From an uncultured Prevotellaceae bacterium (GTDB lineage Bacteria > Bacteroidota > Bacteroidia > Bacteroidales > Bacteroidaceae), in assembly GCA_900316645.1 (NCBI GenBank), contig ONDP01000015.1, forward strand, positions 16,128 through 80,127: a stretch of 64,000 nt of DNA, given 5' to 3'. Both the position numbers and the translations under genes were made by a program. The notes beneath the pieces are model-generated. The model saw only the letters and a program-made list of their open reading frames with translations, made no database searches and had not been told where the DNA came from. This document shows positions 24,985-33,577 of the stretch, in pieces; position 1 is the stretch's first letter, and every line of letters starts with the position of its first letter.

Positions 24985-27900
24985 ATGGAAGAAACAAGTA
25001 AAATACCCCAGGAATGGAACCAATTTTATCTTAAAGATGTCTCGTTTGTCAATTTGATGACGCGACGCATCTTTAATATCTTGATAGTTGCTAATCCCTA
25101 TGATGCCTTCATGTTGGAGGATGACGGGCGTATCGACGAGAAACTTTTCGATGAGTATATGGAGTTGGGATTGCGTTACCCGCCGACGTTTACGCAGGTG
25201 AGTACCACCGAGGAGGCAGAAGAGGTGTTGAAGACTACCGACATTGACCTCGTCATCTGTATGCCAGGTAATGCCGATAACGATGCTTTTGCTGTGGCCC
25301 GTGATGTCAAGCAGTCGGCTCCCCACATTCCTTGCGTCGTGCTGACTCCCTTCTCGCATGGTATTACCAAGCGCATTGAGAACGAAGACATGTCTATCTT
25401 CGACTATGTGTTCTGCTGGTTGGGCAATACCAACCTCATCCTTTCCATTATCAAACTGATAGAGGACCGCATGAACATAGAGCATGATATCAAGGAGGCT
25501 GGTGTCCAGATGATACTGTTGGTAGAGGATAACATCCGTTTCTATTCTTCCGTACTGCCAAATCTCTACAACTATATCATTGCCCAGTCGAAGAATTTTT
25601 CGACAGAGGCTTTGAATCCCCATGCTGCTGCCCAGCGCAAGCGTGGTCGCCCGAAGGTGGTATTGGCCACCAACTATGAAGAGGCGATGTATTGGTATGA
25701 CCGCTATTCTGATAACGTGCTGGGTGTCATCAGTGATACCCGTTTCCCCATCAAGACCAAGGCAGGTCGACTGTCGCATGTGGAAGAGGGCGATGCCGAA
25801 GCCGGTCTGAAACTGCTGCGTGAGATACGCCGTCGCGACGAGTATGTGCCTTTGATCTTGCAGAGCAGTGAGATAGCCAATAAGGAGAAGGCTGAGGCTG
25901 AGGGCTTTGATTTTATCGACAAGAACTCCAAGAAGATGAATGTTGACCTACGTCACATCATTGAGGAGCACATGGGTTTTGGCGACTTCATCTTCCGTGA
26001 TCCGGTAACCAAGGAAGAGGTGGCGCGAGTCTCCACGCTGAAGGAGTTGCAGGATAATATCTTTAAGATTCCCCGTGACTCCATGCTCTATCATATCTCA
26101 CGTAACCACATGAGCCGTTGGCTGTGTGCCCGAGCCATTTTCCCCGTTTCGGCATTCCTGAAAACGGTGACGTGGCATAAGTTACAGGATGTTGATGCCC
26201 ACCGTCAGATTATCTTCGACGCCATTGTGCAGTACCGTCGGATGAAGAACATCGGTGTCGTAGCCGTGTTCGACCGCCTGAAATTCGACCGCTATGCCCA
26301 CTTTGCCCGTATTGGTGAAGGTTCGTTAGGCGGTAAGGGCCGTGGCCTTGCTTTTCTCGATAATATCATCAAGCGCCATCCCGAACTCAATCAATTTGAG
26401 AATGCCACAGTCTCTATTCCAAAGACGGTGGTACTCTGTACCGATTTCTTCGACGAGTTCATGGACAACAACAATCTTTGGTCGATAGCCCTGAGCGATG
26501 CTGACGATGAGGTTATTCTGCAGCACTTCCTGCGGGCTCAGTTACCAGATTCACTGATAGCCGACTTCTTCACTTTCTTCGATGCAGTGAAGTCGCCCAT
26601 CGCCGTGCGTTCATCTTCCTTGTTGGAAGACAGCCACTACCAGCCCTTTGCCGGTATCTACAGCACCTATATGATTCCATATTTGGAAGATAAATATGAG
26701 ATGTTGCGCATGTTGGCCTGTGCCATTAAGGGTGTTTATGCCTCTGTTTATTATAAGGATTCAAAGGCCTACATGACAGCCACCTCCAATGTCATTGACC
26801 AGGAGAAGATGGCTGTGATACTGCAAGAAGTGGTGGGTTGCCAGTATGGCGATCATTATTATCCCACTTTCTCGGGAGTCTTACGCTCGCTCAACTATTA
26901 TCCCATTGGTGACGAAACAGCCGAAGAGGGCATTGCATCGCTTGCCTTGGGTTTGGGTAAATATATCGTTGACGGAGGTCAGACACTCCGAGTGTCACCC
27001 TATCATCCCCACCAGGTACTCCAGACATCCGAGATGGATACGGCGCTGAAGGAGACACAGACCCGTTTCTATGCCTTGGACATGTCGCATGTGGGTGATG
27101 ACTTCAAAGTTGATGACGGATTCAACATCAAGAGTCTTCGTGTAAAAGAGGCCGATAAGGATGGCTCACTGAATGGTATCGCCTCCACCTACGACCCTTA
27201 CGACCAAGTGATCCGTGACGGCATCTACGAGGGAGGGCGTAAGGTTATTTCCTTCTGTGGCGTGTTGCAACAAGGCATTTTCCCATTGCCGGAAATATTA
27301 CAGATGTCTCAGAAGTATGGTTCTGAAGAAATGCGCCGCCCGGTGGAGATAGAGTTTGCTTGTAATCTTAGAAGTGAAAAGGGAAAAGTGAATAGTGAAT
27401 TTGCTACCGCCGGAGATTTCTATCTGTTGCAGATTCGCCCAATTGTTGATTCCAAGCAGGTGTTGGATGAAGACTTGGCGGCTATCCCCGACGAGCAGTG
27501 CCTGTTGCGTTCACAGAATTCCTTGGGACACGGCATCTCAGAAGATGTGGTTGATGTAGTCTATGTCAAGACAGACGACGACTTTACGGCAGCCAATAAT
27601 CCCACTATTGCTAACGAGATAGAGCAGATTAACCGGAAATTCCTGGATGCCGACAAGAATTACGTATTGATAGGACCTGGCCGTTGGGGTAGCAGTGACT
27701 ACTGGTTGGGCATTCCTGTGAAGTGGCCCCATATATCAGCAGCCCGAGTCATCGTAGAAAGTGGTTTGAAGAACTATCATGTTGACCCCTCTCAGGGAAC
27801 GCATTTCTTCCAGAACCTTACCTCTTTCGGAGTGGGTTATTTCACCGTCAACACCTATACTGGCGACGGCATTTTCCAGAAGGATATCCTCGACAGTATG

Positions 27901-28011
27901 CCTGCCGTTGAAGAAACGCAATATGTACGCCATGTCCGTTTCGAGCGTCCGTTGAAGATTATGATGGATGGTAAGAAGCAAAACGGAGTGGTCTTATTGC
28001 CAGAGGCCTAA
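24985..28011 (+). CDS. Receiver-like/PPDK-N fusion protein (PEP synthase-like)
   Basis: 1008 aa, cytoplasmic. Two receiver-like alpha/beta domains occupy about residues 28-150 (FNILIVANPYDAFML, DIDLVICMPG) and 172-335 (MILLVEDNIRFYSSVLPNLY, GVISDTRFPI, PLILQSS). The centre, about 430-800, carries the nucleotide-binding domain of PEP synthase and pyruvate phosphate dikinase (GEGSLGGKGRGLAFLDNII, SPIAVRSSSLLEDS, FAGIYSTYM). I see neither the phosphohistidine swivel (TxGGxxxH type) nor the PEP-binding TIM barrel, so it is unlikely to make PEP. A C-terminal domain (VLIGPGRWGSSDYWLGIPV) follows. Similar proteins in Bacteroidetes are annotated only as PEP/pyruvate-binding. A captured repeat lies near residues 796-810. 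Confidence 0.75.
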   Translation: MEETSKIPQEWNQFYLKDVSFVNLMTRRIFNILIVANPYDAFMLEDDGRIDEKLFDEYMELGLRYPPTFTQVSTTEEAEEVLKTTDIDLVICMPGNADNDAFAVARDVKQSAPHIPCVVLTPFSHGITKRIENEDMSIFDYVFCWLGNTNLILSIIKLIEDRMNIEHDIKEAGVQMILLVEDNIRFYSSVLPNLYNYIIAQSKNFSTEALNPHAAAQRKRGRPKVVLATNYEEAMYWYDRYSDNVLGVISDTRFPIKTKAGRLSHVEEGDAEAGLKLLREIRRRDEYVPLILQSSEIANKEKAEAEGFDFIDKNSKKMNVDLRHIIEEHMGFGDFIFRDPVTKEEVARVSTLKELQDNIFKIPRDSMLYHISRNHMSRWLCARAIFPVSAFLKTVTWHKLQDVDAHRQIIFDAIVQYRRMKNIGVVAVFDRLKFDRYAHFARIGEGSLGGKGRGLAFLDNIIKRHPELNQFENATVSIPKTVVLCTDFFDEFMDNNNLWSIALSDADDEVILQHFLRAQLPDSLIADFFTFFDAVKSPIAVRSSSLLEDSHYQPFAGIYSTYMIPYLEDKYEMLRMLACAIKGVYASVYYKDSKAYMTATSNVIDQEKMAVILQEVVGCQYGDHYYPTFSGVLRSLNYYPIGDETAEEGIASLALGLGKYIVDGGQTLRVSPYHPHQVLQTSEMDTALKETQTRFYALDMSHVGDDFKVDDGFNIKSLRVKEADKDGSLNGIASTYDPYDQVIRDGIYEGGRKVISFCGVLQQGIFPLPEILQMSQKYGSEEMRRPVEIEFACNLRSEKGKVNSEFATAGDFYLLQIRPIVDSKQVLDEDLAAIPDEQCLLRSQNSLGHGISEDVVDVVYVKTDDDFTAANNPTIANEIEQINRKFLDADKNYVLIGPGRWGSSDYWLGIPVKWPHISAARVIVESGLKNYHVDPSQGTHFFQNLTSFGVGYFTVNTYTGDGIFQKDILDSMPAVEETQYVRHVRFERPLKIMMDGKKQNGVVLLPEA
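27371..27411 (+). repeat. Short dispersed repeat captured in the PPDK-like gene
   Basis: Contains GTGAATAGTGAA directly followed by TTTGCTACCGCCG, the same element as on the minus strand at 4289-4334, preceded in both by a GTGAAnnnGnnAAAA segment. It reads in frame as GKVNSEFATAG and interrupts the spacing between EIEFACNL and DFYLLQIRP. Confidence 0.7.
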
Positions 28012-28030
28012 ATATAGTCGGGGCTTCCCA

Positions 28031-29020
28031 TTACTGACCTCCGAGCCGTGAGAAGTATTCAATGATGTCGTCCCACGTCTTGAACGTGTCGGAACCGAAG
28101 TCCAGGACGGTGCAAAGAGTACCTTCCAAATTCTCCTGTTCCGGAGCGGCGATGAGATAATCACCGTAAAGGAGTTCTCGGCGGTGGGTAAAGATGATAT
28201 GCTGATAGGTGGGAACATCGAAATATTCCGTGAGCCACGATTCCGTCGTGGTGTAATCCAATGCAGGAGCAACGAAGAACACTTGGTAATGCTCTATGAG
28301 TTGGCGCACAGCTTTCTGAACTGATGATGCCGGTTTTCGATAGCTGTCCATCATTGTTTCTACACCTATATATATAATAGGGCGCTCCCGTTTCTCTTGT
28401 CTGTCGTCTATCCAGCGGATGACAGGTACTACCGAATGCATATAGCTCTTGTCGTCCATGCGGTGCTCCCCATGAAAGTGAGTCGCATTGGGATAGACGG
28501 CATGAAACATATCAAAGGTATCCACCAAATCGTCCTTGTCGCCAAAGAGTCCATAGACACGCCGCTTGTCCTCTGGGGTAACTCCTGCGAAACGCTGTTC
28601 GGAAATCTCTTTGTAAGCTTTGACGAGTGCCTTGTCAACATAGAATTCCTGGATGCCATCCAGTCGGGGATTCTGAAACTGTTGTGTTCCAGTCATACCA
28701 TGTGCCTTCATCGTTTCAGCTATCTCCAGGGCAGGGTTGATGCAGATGCGGTCGAAACCACGCAATTGTTCTGTGTACATGCCACCCATCGAGGTGCCGA
28801 TAATCAGGTCGGGCTTCTCCTCCTGGCAAATAGTGTGAAGCAGCGCAATGGCCTCGTTGGGGTCAACAGGCAGGTCGGGAGCCAACACGCGGGCATTGGG
28901 CATCACCGTGCGCAATCTCGTCACAGTACCAGATTGTCCACTACTGCCAAAGCCGTGGACATAAAGTACAGTCTTGCCCTCCATCAGCTCCGGAAACTGT
29001 TTGATATACGGATTTTCCAT
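28031..29020 (-). CDS. YqiA-type esterase fused to a degenerate HAD (5'-deoxynucleotidase-like) domain
   Basis: 329 aa. Residues 1-205 are a YqiA/UPF0227 alpha/beta hydrolase: oxyanion segment YVHGFGSSG, nucleophile elbow GTSMGG (Ser77), acid near GDKDDLVD and His186 in HGEHRMDDK. Residues of about 213-329 align by eye with the 5'(3')-deoxyribonucleotidase branch of HAD phosphatases (YQVFFVAPA, IIFTHRRELLYGDYLI, VLDFGSDTFKTWDDIIEYF). The catalytic DxDG motif is replaced by GVET (IYIGVET, 217-223), and the distal acid pair after GDYLI is AA. The HAD half is therefore probably non-catalytic and may bind a nucleotide as a sensor. It converges with the PPDK-like gene, 19 bp apart. Confidence 0.75.
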   Translation of the reverse strand: MENPYIKQFPELMEGKTVLYVHGFGSSGQSGTVTRLRTVMPNARVLAPDLPVDPNEAIALLHTICQEEKPDLIIGTSMGGMYTEQLRGFDRICINPALEIAETMKAHGMTGTQQFQNPRLDGIQEFYVDKALVKAYKEISEQRFAGVTPEDKRRVYGLFGDKDDLVDTFDMFHAVYPNATHFHGEHRMDDKSYMHSVVPVIRWIDDRQEKRERPIIYIGVETMMDSYRKPASSVQKAVRQLIEHYQVFFVAPALDYTTTESWLTEYFDVPTYQHIIFTHRRELLYGDYLIAAPEQENLEGTLCTVLDFGSDTFKTWDDIIEYFSRLGGQ

Positions 29021-29093
29021 GTGTTTGTAGAATTATTATGCGCAAAGATAATAAAAAAATCCCTTTTGAGTGTTATTTATACAAAAAATTATC

Positions 29094-29101
29094 TATATTT
29101 G
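29094..29101 (+). promoter_or_regulatory. -7 element for the sensor pair
   Basis: TATATTTG matches TAnnTTTG and lies 7 bp before the ATG at 29109. A TTTG at 29065-29068 is 25 bp upstream, longer than usual. With a start site about 6 bp downstream of the element, the message would be leaderless or nearly so. It rules out the earlier in-frame start near 29070. Confidence 0.5.
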
Positions 29102-29108
29102 CATCCGA

Positions 29109-30614
29109 ATGTTACTAATTGACCGCATAATCAACCGAAAGCTATCCGTACAGATAAGTGCTAAGGTAGTACTTGCGATAGCGTTGCTACTAACCATAGC
29201 CCTCTTTGTCATGCTTACTTTTTCGCGTGAGGCAGTGACGAAGGAAGCCCACCATAATGCAGAACACACCCTTGAATATACGGCTAGGCAGATTGATAAT
29301 GTGCTGTTGGATGTAGAACAGGCATCGGGCAATATCTACTGGGACTTGCTGACGCATCTTGATAATCCCGACAGGATGACGAAATACTGCGAGGAACTTG
29401 TTCATGCCTGTCCGTTTATTGCCGGCAGTGCGATTGCTTTCGAACCGGATTACTATAAGGAGAAAGGTCAGCTCTTCATGACTTACGTCCATCGCTCCTA
29501 TGACGACAGTCTGGGCAACGAGGATTCCCCGCTTATCCATCGGACTGCGTTTGGCACGAAGCCCTATACTGAGCAGTCTTGGTATCGCCAACCTATCGAT
29601 TCCGGCCGTCCCGTCTGGATTGACCCGTTGAAGAACGAAGATGCAGAAGGTGTAGCTATCACTTCGTTCTGTATGCCTATCTATGGTAAGGAAGGTCGTC
29701 GGGTAGGCGTATTAGCCGTAGATGTTACCCTCAGCCTGCTATCTAAGATAGTCTTGGCAGCCAAGACCTCGCCTAATTCCTATGCGGTATTGCTGGGCAG
29801 CGACGGTTCTTATATCGTTCATCCAGAAAAGCAGAAGATTGACCATCAGTCAGTTTACAATGTGGCAGATGCAGACCCAGCTCTTCGTGAAGCTGTTGAG
29901 GCTGTCATGTCTGGCGAAACGGGTTTTAAGGCTTTCCGTATCCACGGTGTCGACAGTTATGTGTTCTACAAACCCTTCGTTCGTTCCGTTGTTCCAGGTC
30001 GCTCCTTGGATGATGCCGGTTGGCACATAGGCCTTGTCTATCCAAAGAGAGAAATTTACGGTGACTTTTACATGGTGATAGGTATTATAGTTCTGATAGG
30101 TGTTATCGGACTCATCATCTTGTTCATAGGCTGTCGGATGGTCACCCATCGCCAGTTATTGCCCTTGCGCATGTTGTCCGATTCGGCTCAGCGTATTTCA
30201 GAAGGCAATTATAATGATGTCATTCCCGATACGCGTCAGCAGGACGAGGTTGGTACGTTGCAGAACCATTTCCAGCAGATGCAGCAGGCGCTCTCCGTCC
30301 ATGTGGGCGAACTGGAACGCCTGACAAATCGCCTCCGTAAGCAGGGCGATGTGCTCAGTAAGTCGTACGACCGTATAAAGGAGGCCGATCGTGTAAAGAC
30401 GGCTTTCCTGCATCATATGACCGACCAGATGATTCCTCCTGTCAGTAAGATAGAAAGCGATGTAGAGTCTTTGGAGGCTCACGTTACCGACCAGCAGGAG
30501 GAAGGAATAGCATCGTTGGTTCAGGAGATAGACGAGCAGGGAAAGGTCGTCACGGGATTGTTGAACCATCTGTTGGATGTTTCACAGGCAAAAGAGAAGG
30601 AGGACGACGTATGA
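29109..30614 (+). CDS. dCache-HAMP membrane sensor with HisKA-like helix but no ATPase domain
   Basis: 501 aa from the ATG at 29109; an upstream in-frame start near 29070 would precede the -7 element. One membrane helix lies near residues 22-45. A large periplasmic dCache-type sensor follows (WYRQPIDSGRPVWIDPL is the typical signature), then a second helix (about 319-342), HAMP, and a coiled coil leading into a dimerisation-like helix with FLHHMTDQM near residue 433. The protein stops about 65 residues later, so the HATPase catalytic domain is missing. The stop overlaps the start of the next gene (ATGA), a full kinase of the same architecture. It may form a heterodimer with, or modulate, that kinase. 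Confidence 0.85.
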   Translation: MLLIDRIINRKLSVQISAKVVLAIALLLTIALFVMLTFSREAVTKEAHHNAEHTLEYTARQIDNVLLDVEQASGNIYWDLLTHLDNPDRMTKYCEELVHACPFIAGSAIAFEPDYYKEKGQLFMTYVHRSYDDSLGNEDSPLIHRTAFGTKPYTEQSWYRQPIDSGRPVWIDPLKNEDAEGVAITSFCMPIYGKEGRRVGVLAVDVTLSLLSKIVLAAKTSPNSYAVLLGSDGSYIVHPEKQKIDHQSVYNVADADPALREAVEAVMSGETGFKAFRIHGVDSYVFYKPFVRSVVPGRSLDDAGWHIGLVYPKREIYGDFYMVIGIIVLIGVIGLIILFIGCRMVTHRQLLPLRMLSDSAQRISEGNYNDVIPDTRQQDEVGTLQNHFQQMQQALSVHVGELERLTNRLRKQGDVLSKSYDRIKEADRVKTAFLHHMTDQMIPPVSKIESDVESLEAHVTDQQEEGIASLVQEIDEQGKVVTGLLNHLLDVSQAKEKEDDV

Positions 30615-32518
30615 AGAATATTGTCAGATATTTCCACCAGTCGCTCTCGCTGAAACTCAGTATCGGCGTTCTGCTGATGACCGCCCTCATCTTCTTTGCC
30701 ACCTTGGGCATTGTCTTCGTGGAGTCTCGTCGCAACATCCGCCAGGAGTCCATCGAACATGCTGCCAGTGTGCTGAACAATGTTGCGCAGAATATCAGTC
30801 GCTATCTCAATACCGTCGAGACAGCCACAAATGCTAATGCATGGATGGCAATTGAGACGTTCCGTCCTGACTCACTGATTAATCTCACGCGTCGCATACT
30901 ATTGCTCAACGGCAATGTTGATGGCTGTTCCATTACAGCAGCTCCAGGAAGGTTTGGCGAGAATGACAATTTCTCTGCCTACACCGTGCGTAAAGCCGAT
31001 ACGATAGTCTCTGTCCGTGAGGAACAGTATGACTATTACGAGAAGGAATGGTACAGGGCTCCCGTCAAAAAGGGCAAGGCCTGCTGGGTTGATCCCTTCG
31101 ACGATAATAACCCGGGAAACCTCTCCGCAGTTGATTTAATCGCCTCTTATTGCAAGCCCCTTTATAATATCCATGATGAATTGCTTGGGGTTATTTCTAC
31201 GGATATCCTTTTCTCTAAATTGGAGAAGGTCATGATGGAAGATAAGCCTTACCCCAATTCCTATTTCATCATGTTAGGCTCGCAAGGACATTTCTTTGTG
31301 CATCCTGACTCCACCCGACTGGTCAATCAGACTATTTTCAATACCACCGATGCACAGCAACATCAGGACATTGTCACCTTGGGTTATGAGATGATTAGTG
31401 GAAAGCAGGGTTGTATGCGTGTTGATGTGGATGGTAAGTCCTGTCTCGTCAGCTATCGTTCCGTACCTAATACCCCATGGAGCGTAGCACTGGTTTGTCC
31501 GGAGAAAGACATCTTCAAGAGCTACCATCGTCTTACCAATGTCATCATCCTGCTCGTCTTGCTCAGTCTGATTCCCATCTTCCTGTTCTGCCATCGTATT
31601 GTGAATCGGGCCATCCGTCCTCTCAACCGTCTGCTCGACCAGACGCAGCGCATAGCAGCAGGCGACTATAGTGTGGTGATTCCTCGCACCAAGCGTTTTG
31701 ATGTTGTAGGGCGAATGCAAAACAGTTTCGCTATGATGCAGGAGTCCATTAATCGCCATGTGTCCGACATCCAGTTGATTAACAAAGGTTGGGTACAGCG
31801 CAACGAGGAACTCCATCGTGCACGTCAGTTGATAGAGGAGTCAGACCGTCAGAAGACCATCTTCATCCAGAATGTCACCCACCAGATTCGCACCCCGTTG
31901 AATATCATCTTGGGTTTTGCACAGATTATGCGCGACAGTGTGGGTTCGTTGCCACTCGAAGAGGTAAAGGGCTTTATCGGCATGATGAAGCATAATGCCC
32001 TGTCTCTCAATCGTATGGTACTGATGCTCTATGACAGTTCAGAATCAGGTGCCACCGAGGAGCTCAACAATATGCATTTCGAACCTGTTTCATGCAACGA
32101 GTTAATCCGTTCCGCCATTGATGCTACGCATTATCGCTTCCCTGATCTTAAAATCAGCCTTGAGACGGTGATTCCTGATAGTGTCTGCATCAAGAGCGAT
32201 AATGAGTATCTGATGCGTAGCCTGCGCGAACTGCTCTATAACTCCGCCAAATATTCTGACGGAAAGCATATCTCCGTACAAGTGTCAGCCAATGACACCA
32301 TGGTGCGTTTCGTCTTTACCGATACCGGCCGGGGTATCTCCGATGATTATTTCGACAAGGTGTTCATTCCCTTTAGCAAAGTCGACGACCTCTCCGAGGG
32401 ACTCGGTTTGGGATTGCCTTTGGCAAAGCGTCATATCGACAATCTGGGTGGCAAACTTATTCTCGACAGGGACTATCGTGAGGGTTGTCGCTTCATAGTT
32501 GAGTTGCCTATATCATAA
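30611..32518 (+). CDS. dCache-HAMP sensor histidine kinase
   Basis: 635 aa. Two membrane helices (about 16-38 and 308-330) flank a dCache periplasmic sensor (WYRAPVKKGKACWVDPFD). HAMP follows at about 330-385, HisKA with the phospho-acceptor His424 in NVTHQIRTPLN, and HATPase_c with N box RELLYNSAKYSD, G1 DTGRGIS and G2 GLGLGLPLAK. It senses a small extracellular ligand and phosphorylates a response regulator, none of which is encoded nearby. It overlaps the preceding truncated sensor by 4 bp, and the two periplasmic domains are clearly paralogous (both WYR.P...G...W.DP). Confidence 0.93.
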   Translation: MKNIVRYFHQSLSLKLSIGVLLMTALIFFATLGIVFVESRRNIRQESIEHAASVLNNVAQNISRYLNTVETATNANAWMAIETFRPDSLINLTRRILLLNGNVDGCSITAAPGRFGENDNFSAYTVRKADTIVSVREEQYDYYEKEWYRAPVKKGKACWVDPFDDNNPGNLSAVDLIASYCKPLYNIHDELLGVISTDILFSKLEKVMMEDKPYPNSYFIMLGSQGHFFVHPDSTRLVNQTIFNTTDAQQHQDIVTLGYEMISGKQGCMRVDVDGKSCLVSYRSVPNTPWSVALVCPEKDIFKSYHRLTNVIILLVLLSLIPIFLFCHRIVNRAIRPLNRLLDQTQRIAAGDYSVVIPRTKRFDVVGRMQNSFAMMQESINRHVSDIQLINKGWVQRNEELHRARQLIEESDRQKTIFIQNVTHQIRTPLNIILGFAQIMRDSVGSLPLEEVKGFIGMMKHNALSLNRMVLMLYDSSESGATEELNNMHFEPVSCNELIRSAIDATHYRFPDLKISLETVIPDSVCIKSDNEYLMRSLRELLYNSAKYSDGKHISVQVSANDTMVRFVFTDTGRGISDDYFDKVFIPFSKVDDLSEGLGLGLPLAKRHIDNLGGKLILDRDYREGCRFIVELPIS

Positions 32519-32532
32519 TTTTCCGATTTTTC

Positions 32533-32563
32533 TTGCATAATTGAAAGATTATTACTATTTTTG
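32533..32563 (+). promoter_or_regulatory. Promoter of aqpZ
   Basis: TATTTTTG (32556-32563) matches TAnnTTTG, and TTG (32533-32535) lies 20 bp upstream, the expected spacing. The start codon is 46 bp downstream. Confidence 0.65.
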
Positions 32564-32608
32564 CCGTCAATAAATCAATGTTATTAATCACTTAAACTAA
32601 AAAACATT

Positions 32609-33289
32609 ATGAAAAAGTATTTAGCAGAAATGGTAGGCACATTTGTGCTGACATTCTTAGGATGCGGTGCTGCCGTCAGTCTGAATTGTGGTGTTGACAC
32701 TGCATCAGTCGTTGGTACAGCCATTGCTTTTGGTCTTTCTGTAGTAGCTATGGCATACGCTATCGGTGGCATTTCCGGTTGCCACATCAATCCCGCCATC
32801 ACACTTGGTGTGTTCCTCAGCGGACGCATGAATTCCAAGGACTGTGGTATGTATATGCTTTTCCAGGTCATCGGTGCTATCATTGCAGCAGCACTGTTGG
32901 CATTCCTTGTTTCCACCGACCCTGGTCTGGCTCGCGGCACAGCAACTGGTGCCAATGCCTGTGCTTCTGAGAATGTGATGAACGGCCTGTTGGCTGAGAT
33001 AGTGCTCACCTTTATCTTCGTACTCGTTGTATTGGGTTCTACTTCCAAGACCAACGGTGCCACCAACAACTTTGCCGGTCTCGCTATCGGTCTTGCCCTC
33101 ATCCTGATTCACCTCGTAGGTATCAACTACACCGGAACATCCGTTAACCCAGCCCGTTCCATCGGTCCTGCTCTCTTCGAGGGTGGTAAGGCTCTTTCTC
33201 AGCTATGGGTATTCATCGTTGGTCCGTTCGTAGGCGGTGCCCTTGCAGCATTGGTTTGGAAGGTCATCGAACCAGAAGAGAAGAAATAA
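32609..33289 (+). CDS. aqpZ: Aquaporin Z
   Basis: 226 aa, six-helix inner-membrane channel of the MIP family. Both pore motifs are present: HINPAITLG (NPA at residues 61-63) and TSVNPARSIGPA (NPA near 181). The stretch LIHLVGINYTGTSVNPARS matches the AqpZ pattern with the His and Arg of the water-selective filter, so water rather than glycerol is the expected substrate. It is a single-gene unit with its own promoter and a strong terminator. Confidence 0.95.
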   Translation: MKKYLAEMVGTFVLTFLGCGAAVSLNCGVDTASVVGTAIAFGLSVVAMAYAIGGISGCHINPAITLGVFLSGRMNSKDCGMYMLFQVIGAIIAAALLAFLVSTDPGLARGTATGANACASENVMNGLLAEIVLTFIFVLVVLGSTSKTNGATNNFAGLAIGLALILIHLVGINYTGTSVNPARSIGPALFEGGKALSQLWVFIVGPFVGGALAALVWKVIEPEEKK

Positions 33290-33310
33290 CATTAACGATA
33301 TTTTAACCAG

Positions 33311-33345
33311 ATTATCCCGATAAGCGCCTTGTTTATCGGGATAAT
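33311..33345 (+). terminator. Terminator after aqpZ
   Basis: ATTATCCCGATAA and TTATCGGGATAAT form a perfect 13-bp stem with a 9-nt loop, followed by TGTGTGTTTT, 21 bp after the stop. Confidence 0.85.
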
Positions 33346-33480
33346 TGTGTGTTTTACACCTCTATATGGGCAAGGTGAAGTAAGCAGTATCGGCAAAAAT
33401 TGACAATTGTAGTTTACATTTTGGCATTAGTTACCCGTTTGATTTGTTAATCAATGAAAAAAACGGGCAACTTGGAATAA

Positions 33481-33512
33481 AAACTCTAAACGCCAAACTA
33501 TAAACTCTAAAC
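33481..33512. repeat. Short direct repeat in the aldolase promoter region
   Basis: AAACTCTAAAC occurs at 33481-33491 and 33502-33512, 21 bp apart. Its reverse complement GTTTAGAGTTT recurs at the hpt-adk junction (37765-37775). It occupies the place of the -33 element of the aldolase gene. Confidence 0.7.
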
Positions 33513-33519
33513 TTTTTAG

Positions 33520-33527
33520 TATCTTTG
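33520..33527 (+). promoter_or_regulatory. -7 element of the aldolase gene
   Basis: TATCTTTG matches TAnnTTTG, 50 bp before the ATG. No TTG is seen at the normal -33 distance because the repeat at 33481-33512 lies there. Confidence 0.5.
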
Positions 33528-33577
33528 CGCTCAGATTTGAAATTCAAACTAATTATTATTTTTAAGTTAATAAAATT

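Noticed and set aside
24976-25779. 267-codon minus-strand open frame
   Set aside because: Antisense to the start of the PPDK-like gene and covers the promoter gap; no recognisable motif.
29070-29108. Longer start for the first dCache sensor
   Set aside because: It would begin before the TATATTTG -7 element, so it could not be on the transcript.
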